DNA of 64,000 nucleotides from CAZHEV01 sp964531335 [NCBI: uncultured bacterium] (lineage in GTDB: Bacteria; Eisenbacteria; RBG-16-71-46; CAZHEV01), in NCBI GenBank assembly GCA_964531335.1, contig CAZHEV010000004.1, forward strand, positions 1 to 64,000. The letters are read 5' to 3'. Position numbers and translations under genes: made by a program. Below, one piece after another: positions 59,962 through 64,000 of the stretch (positions are counted from its first letter, which is position 1; each line of letters starts with the position of its first letter). The notes beneath the pieces were generated by a model. That model worked only from the letters and a program-made list of their open reading frames with translations. It ran no database searches and was not told where the DNA came from.

Positions 59962-61428
59962 ATGAATTTCCCGTTACTGACGCTGATAACGTTCATTCCG
60001 TTGATCGGGATGGTGTGGGTACTGCTCACCGACAAGGCCCGCGAGTGGAGGATGAAGACGATCGCCACGGTGTTCAGCGGCATCACCTTCCTCTTCACCT
60101 TGTACCTGGTGTTCGCGTTCGACAAGACCACGAGCGGCCTTCAGTTCGTCGAGCGCTACGACTGGATCCCGCCGATAAACGTCCACTACTTCATGGGCGT
60201 CGACGGGCTGAGCATAACAATGGTCCTGCTCACCTCCCTCCTGTCGTTCCTGGCCATAATCGGTTCCTACGGGATAAAGGACAGGGTCAAGCAGTACTTC
60301 GCCCTGTTCCTTCTGTTGCAGACCGCGATGATGGGCGTGTTCGTCGCGCTCGACTTCTTCCTGTTCTACGTTTTCTGGGAAGCGATGCTCGTTCCGATGT
60401 ACTTCCTGATCGGGATCTGGGGCGGGCCGCGAAGGGAGTACGCGGCGATAAAGTTCTTCCTGTACACGCTCCTGGGCAGCGTCGCCATGCTGCTCGGTAT
60501 CCTGGCCCTGTACTTCGGCAGCGACCCTCATACTTTCGACATGATCAAGCTGAGCGAGGGCGGCGGCTTCGGCTTCAGGTTCCAGGCCGTGGTCTTCCTC
60601 GCGCTGTTCCTCGGGTTCGCCATCAAGGTCCCGGTGTTCCCGTTCCACACCTGGTTGCCCGACGCGCACGTGGAGGCCCCGACGGCGATCAGCGTCATCC
60701 TCGCCGGCGTCCTCCTCAAGATGGGCACCTACGGGATCCTCAGAATCAGCTATCCGATCCTTCCCGAGGCCGCCAAGTGGTTCGCCGTGCCCCTGGCCGT
60801 GCTGGCGGTGATAAATATCATATACGGCGCCCTGGTGGCGATGGCCCAATCCGACTTGAAGAAGCTCGTGGCCTATTCCAGCGTCAGTCACATGGGGTAC
60901 GTGTTGCTGGGCATGGCGGCCATGACGCCGGTGGGAATAAACGGCGCCATACTCCAGATGTTCACTCACGGCGTGATAACCGGGGCGCTCTTCCTCCTGG
61001 TGGGGGTGCTCTATGACAGGGCCCATACCAGGGAGATAGACGCCTTCGGCGGACTGGCGTCGAAGCTGCCCGTGTACACGGGCGTAATGAGCCTGGCCGT
61101 GTTCGCCTCCCTGGGTCTTCCCGGGCTGGCCGGGTTCGTGAGCGAGTTCATGGTCTTCGTGGGCTCGTACACGGTCTTCAAGACGGCGGTCATAATAGCC
61201 GTGGTCGGAGTCGTGCTGACGGCGGCCTACCTGTTGTGGACGCTTCAGCGGATGTTCCTGGGGGCGTTGAACGAGAAGCACGCGGGGTATCCCGACATGA
61301 CTCTGCGCGAGCACGTCACGCTTGTGCCGCTCTGCGCGATAATGCTCTTCGTGGGCCTCTATCCGAAGCCGATCATCGATCTGATGAACACGACTCTTAC
61401 GGCGCTTTCGCGGATGATGACCGGCTAG
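59962..61428 (+). CDS. nuoM: NADH-quinone oxidoreductase subunit M
   Basis: The 488-residue antiporter-like subunit has 14 TM helices. Typical stretches are VDGLSITMVLLTSLLSFLAII, FFLFYVFWEAMLVPMYFLIGIWGG (TM5 Glu), KVPVFPFHTWLPDAHVEAPT and VAYSSVSHMGYVLLG. ATG at 59962 was preferred because GGAGGGG stands just before it; TTG at 59947 would add MMEGW. It lies 98 bp after nuoL and before nuoN. Confidence 0.95.
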   Translation: MNFPLLTLITFIPLIGMVWVLLTDKAREWRMKTIATVFSGITFLFTLYLVFAFDKTTSGLQFVERYDWIPPINVHYFMGVDGLSITMVLLTSLLSFLAIIGSYGIKDRVKQYFALFLLLQTAMMGVFVALDFFLFYVFWEAMLVPMYFLIGIWGGPRREYAAIKFFLYTLLGSVAMLLGILALYFGSDPHTFDMIKLSEGGGFGFRFQAVVFLALFLGFAIKVPVFPFHTWLPDAHVEAPTAISVILAGVLLKMGTYGILRISYPILPEAAKWFAVPLAVLAVINIIYGALVAMAQSDLKKLVAYSSVSHMGYVLLGMAAMTPVGINGAILQMFTHGVITGALFLLVGVLYDRAHTREIDAFGGLASKLPVYTGVMSLAVFASLGLPGLAGFVSEFMVFVGSYTVFKTAVIIAVVGVVLTAAYLLWTLQRMFLGALNEKHAGYPDMTLREHVTLVPLCAIMLFVGLYPKPIIDLMNTTLTALSRMMTG

Positions 61429-61479
61429 AGGGCCCCGCCGGGCGCCCGGCCGTGGGCCGGAAAACCGAACGGACGGACT

Positions 61480-62940
61480 ATGGAGTTTCCGGAAGTAAAC
61501 TACACGCTTATCGCTCCCGAGATCATTGTGGCCGCGACCGCGCTGGTCCTGCTGGTGTGGGATTTCATATCGAAGGACACGAAGAGGCCCTTGTGGTGGG
61601 CCGCGCTGGCCGGGCTGGCGGCGGCGATCGCCTGGACCGCGATCAACATGGGCCAGAAGGGATCTACGCTGGGCGGGATGTTCGTGGGCGACCCTTTCGC
61701 CTCGTTCTTCAAGCTCGTTCTGCTCACCACCAGTTTCATGGTCGTCCTGACGTCGGGTGACAGCAGGCGCATGGCCAAGGGCGCCCTCGGCGAGTTCTAC
61801 GCCCTTCTCCTGCTGGCCACCTTCGGCTATATGCTGATGGCCTCGTCCGCGGACATGGTGATGATCTTCGTGGCCATCGAGATGGGGTCCATTCCCAGCT
61901 ATGCTCTCGCCGCCTTCGCCAGGGAGGACCGCGCCTCAATAGAGGCCGGCCTCAAGTACTTCATCCTGGGGACCGTCTCTTCGGCGATCATGCTCTACGG
62001 GATGTCGTTCCTGTACGGGATCAGCGGGTCCACTTCCGTGGCGGCCGTGGCGGCGGCCCTGTCCTCCGGCCAGGCCTCGTTCGGAGTCGCCGTCGTGGGC
62101 ATGCTGCTCGTGCTGGTAGGCTTCGCGTTCAAGATGACCGTGGTCCCGTTCCACATGTGGGTCCCGGACACCTATCAGGGCGCCCCGACCCCGGTCACGG
62201 CTTACTTCTCGGTGGTCTCCAAGACCGCCGGGCTCGCCCTTCTAATCAGAGTGCTGGTTTCGCTTCAAGACGCGTTCGTGTCCCTGGCCGTGGACTGGAG
62301 GGCCCTCTTTGTCATCCTGTCGGCCATAACCATGATCCTGGGCACCGTCGTCGGCGTCGTCCAGACGAACGTGAAGAGGCTCCTGGCTTACTCCAGCATC
62401 GCGCACGTGGGTTACATGTTCATCGGCGTCGCGGTGGGCACAAGCGAGGGTTTCGAGAGCGTAATTGTTTATCTCATAACATATATATTTATGACCGTGG
62501 GCGCGTTCCTCGTCGTCACCGCCGTGTCGAAAGTGACCGGAGGCGACGACCTCGAGCATTTCACGAACCTGCAGGCGAGGGCTCCGCTGCTGGCGGTTAC
62601 CATGGCGATATTCCTTCTGTCGCTGGCGGGCATACCTCCTCTCGCCGGATTCATCGGAAAGTTCAAAGTGTTCGCGGCCGCGATCGAGGAGGGAAGCGCC
62701 CCTTCGCTCGCGCTGGCCGTAATCGGGATCCTGACCAGCGTTGTGAGCCTCTTCTTCTACTGCAAGGTCCTCCGGGTCATGTACCTTGTCAAGGAGGAGC
62801 CGGGCCTGGGAACCATCAAGGTCTCCCTCCCCATGCGGGCGGCGGTTGTGACCTCCGCCGTCTTCACTGTGCTAATCTGTATATATCCGGCCCCCTTCCT
62901 TCGCCTGGCGGAGGCCTCCACCATTATGTGGCCCCTCTAG
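61480..62940 (+). CDS. nuoN: NADH-quinone oxidoreductase subunit N
   Basis: The 486-residue antiporter-like subunit shows the NuoN opening EFPEVNYTLIAPEIIVAATAL, TM5 MVMIFVAIEMGSIPSYALAAF, KMTVVPFHMWVPDTYQGAPTPVTAYFSVVSKTAG and LLAYSSIAHVGYMFIG. About 14 helices. It is the last gene of the nuoJKLMN operon, 51 bp after nuoM. Confidence 0.96.
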   Translation: MEFPEVNYTLIAPEIIVAATALVLLVWDFISKDTKRPLWWAALAGLAAAIAWTAINMGQKGSTLGGMFVGDPFASFFKLVLLTTSFMVVLTSGDSRRMAKGALGEFYALLLLATFGYMLMASSADMVMIFVAIEMGSIPSYALAAFAREDRASIEAGLKYFILGTVSSAIMLYGMSFLYGISGSTSVAAVAAALSSGQASFGVAVVGMLLVLVGFAFKMTVVPFHMWVPDTYQGAPTPVTAYFSVVSKTAGLALLIRVLVSLQDAFVSLAVDWRALFVILSAITMILGTVVGVVQTNVKRLLAYSSIAHVGYMFIGVAVGTSEGFESVIVYLITYIFMTVGAFLVVTAVSKVTGGDDLEHFTNLQARAPLLAVTMAIFLLSLAGIPPLAGFIGKFKVFAAAIEEGSAPSLALAVIGILTSVVSLFFYCKVLRVMYLVKEEPGLGTIKVSLPMRAAVVTSAVFTVLICIYPAPFLRLAEASTIMWPL

Positions 62941-62958
62941 GGCCCTCCTCGACGGTCT

Positions 62959-62995
62959 GCCGGGCGCGGAAGGGCGATCGGCCCCGGCTCTTTTT
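62959..62995 (+). terminator. Candidate terminator after nuoN
   Basis: GCCGGG (62959-62964) can pair with CCCGGC (62983-62988) around an 18-nt loop, followed by TC and five T residues (62991-62995). The stem is short, but the U-run and position favour termination. A second stem (CGGCGCC/GGCGCCG near 63001-63021) follows. Confidence 0.4.
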
Positions 62996-63046
62996 CCCGC
63001 CGGCGCCGCGCGGCGGCGCCGCGGGCGGGGGGTGAAACTAGTACGC

Positions 63047-64000
63047 ATGGAAGTGGTGTTGGTGGGGCTCAGCTACAGGACGGCCCCGGTCTCCATACTC
63101 GAGAAGACCTCGGTTCCGTCGGACCGCTACGCCGAGGTGCTGAAGGACCTGCTGGATAAGGCCCGGTTGAGCGAGGTCGTGGGCCTGTTCACGTGCAACC
63201 GGAGCGAGTTCTACGCGGCGGCCCCCGACCGCTTCGAGGCGATCGCCGGAATCACCGAGTTCATCGAGAGGCTGAGCGGTACGCCCGCAGAGGAGTTGGA
63301 CGGAAGGCTCTACAAGCTCGGCGGCGCAAAGGCGGCGCGGCACCTGATGGGCGTGGCTTCCAGCCTGGACTCCATGGTGCTCGGAGAGACTCAGATACAA
63401 TCGCAGGTCAAGGACGCGATGCTCCGGGCCGCCGCGGCCGAGACGGCCGGGCCCGTTCTTCAGAGGCTCTTCAACTCGGCGCTCAACGCGGGCAAGAAGG
63501 TCAGGAGCCGGACCGCCCTCGGCGAGCTGACCGTCTCGATAAGCTCCACCGCGGTCGAGCTGGCGGGAAAGGCTTTCGGCGGCCTGAGGGGGCACAGCGC
63601 GCTTGTGGTCGGCGCGGGCGAGACGGCGGAGCTGGCCATGCCGCATCTGAAATCCGGCGGCGTCGATCCGATGTACGTAGCCAGCAGGACCACCGCGCGC
63701 GCCGAGAAGCTGGCCGGCAAGTACGAGGCCCGGCCTATCGCGTTCAACGCAATCGCCGAGGCGCTGGCGGGAGCGGATATAGTCCTCATTGCGACGAGCG
63801 CGCCTCACTACGTTATCCACTGGCCGGAGATCGAGGAGGCGATGTACCGCCGCCGCAACAGACCGATGTTCATTCTGGACATGTCCGTGCCCAGGAACGT
63901 GGAGCCGGTGGTCGGAGATATCCAGAACGTCCACCTTTGCAACATAGACGATCTGGAGGAGATAGCGGCCCTGAACAGGCGCCGCCGCTCCCAGGCAGTG
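63047..64000 (+). CDS. hemA: Glutamyl-tRNA reductase, partial (3' end off the window)
   Basis: The enzyme reduces glutamyl-tRNA to glutamate-1-semialdehyde, the first step of the C5 haem pathway. 318 residues are visible. The catalytic Cys50 is in FTCNRSEFY. ASSLDSMVLGETQIQSQVKDA (kept here as VLGETQIQSQ) and FNSALNAGKKVRSRT follow, then the NADPH-binding LVVGAGETAELA (about 186) and IVLIATSAPHYV. ATG at 63047 follows GGGGGGTGA; GTG at 63032 is in frame and possible. The dimerisation domain begins near the window end. Confidence 0.95.
   Translation, partial: MEVVLVGLSYRTAPVSILEKTSVPSDRYAEVLKDLLDKARLSEVVGLFTCNRSEFYAAAPDRFEAIAGITEFIERLSGTPAEELDGRLYKLGGAKAARHLMGVASSLDSMVLGETQIQSQVKDAMLRAAAAETAGPVLQRLFNSALNAGKKVRSRTALGELTVSISSTAVELAGKAFGGLRGHSALVVGAGETAELAMPHLKSGGVDPMYVASRTTARAEKLAGKYEARPIAFNAIAEALAGADIVLIATSAPHYVIHWPEIEEAMYRRRNRPMFILDMSVPRNVEPVVGDIQNVHLCNIDDLEEIAALNRRRRSQAV

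Overview
The window is GC-rich (roughly 60-65% by eye) and densely coded, with lipoproteins, a Wza-type outer-membrane exporter, complex I and many TTG/GTG starts, so it comes from a Gram-negative (diderm) bacterium. A gingipain-like peptidase ending in a FlgD-type Ig domain, a dockerin-like secreted protein and the many uncharacterised secreted proteins suggest an uncultured FCB-superphylum lineage (Krumholzibacteriota/Eisenbacteria-like). That placement is inference, not proof. Ile AUA and Arg AGG/AGA codons look frequent for such a GC-rich genome.

Layout. (i) 1-21863 is an exopolysaccharide locus: a GH-A-type hydrolase lipoprotein, GT2, Wzz-like chain-length protein, two sulfotransferases, three GNAT/FemAB-like acyltransferases, two GT4 enzymes, an O-antigen ligase/polymerase, a polysaccharide deacetylase, a MurJ/Wzx-like flippase, a Wza-like exporter, a priming sugar transferase and an asparagine-synthase-like amidotransferase. 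Together they form a plausible Wzx/Wzy-type pathway: priming on a lipid carrier, assembly, flipping, polymerisation, export, then deacetylation, sulfation and acylation. The gene set recalls exosortase-associated EPS loci, but no exosortase is present. (ii) 22014-30753 is a housekeeping block: yggS-yggT-divIVA-yggU, a purine nucleoside phosphorylase, a DksA/TraR-like zinc-finger protein, lspA, rluD, a STAS/RsbW pair, ruvX, mltG, larE, a small membrane protein and tRNA-Val. (iii) 30754-33654 holds a dockerin-like secreted protein and two tandem paralogues of an unrecognised cysteine-rich secreted family (called here the FYGW family). They have strong promoters, unusual 5' leaders and individual terminators. 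Further members lie at 43026-43661 and, truncated, at 1-201. (iv) 33745-52102 is an envelope/secretion region: an alkaline-phosphatase-superfamily lipoprotein, a membrane glycosyltransferase-like TPR protein, a fused MFS/spermidine-synthase-like/TPR protein, two PpiC/SurA-like proteins, UbiA with a membrane partner, and a C25-type peptidase. (v) 52373-64000 has clpB, a NYN-domain nuclease-like gene, a PTS IIA protein, nuoJKLMN, and the 5' part of hemA, which runs off the window.

The least explained biology is the FYGW family: several small exported proteins with the same cysteine pattern and the same C-terminal tail. At least one copy lies behind a promoter followed almost at once by a terminator-like hairpin, and three of the four leaders examined (the dockerin-like gene and three full FYGW copies) carry a consensus Shine-Dalgarno-like box far from the start codon. 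No CRISPR array, rRNA, insertion sequence or phage was found.
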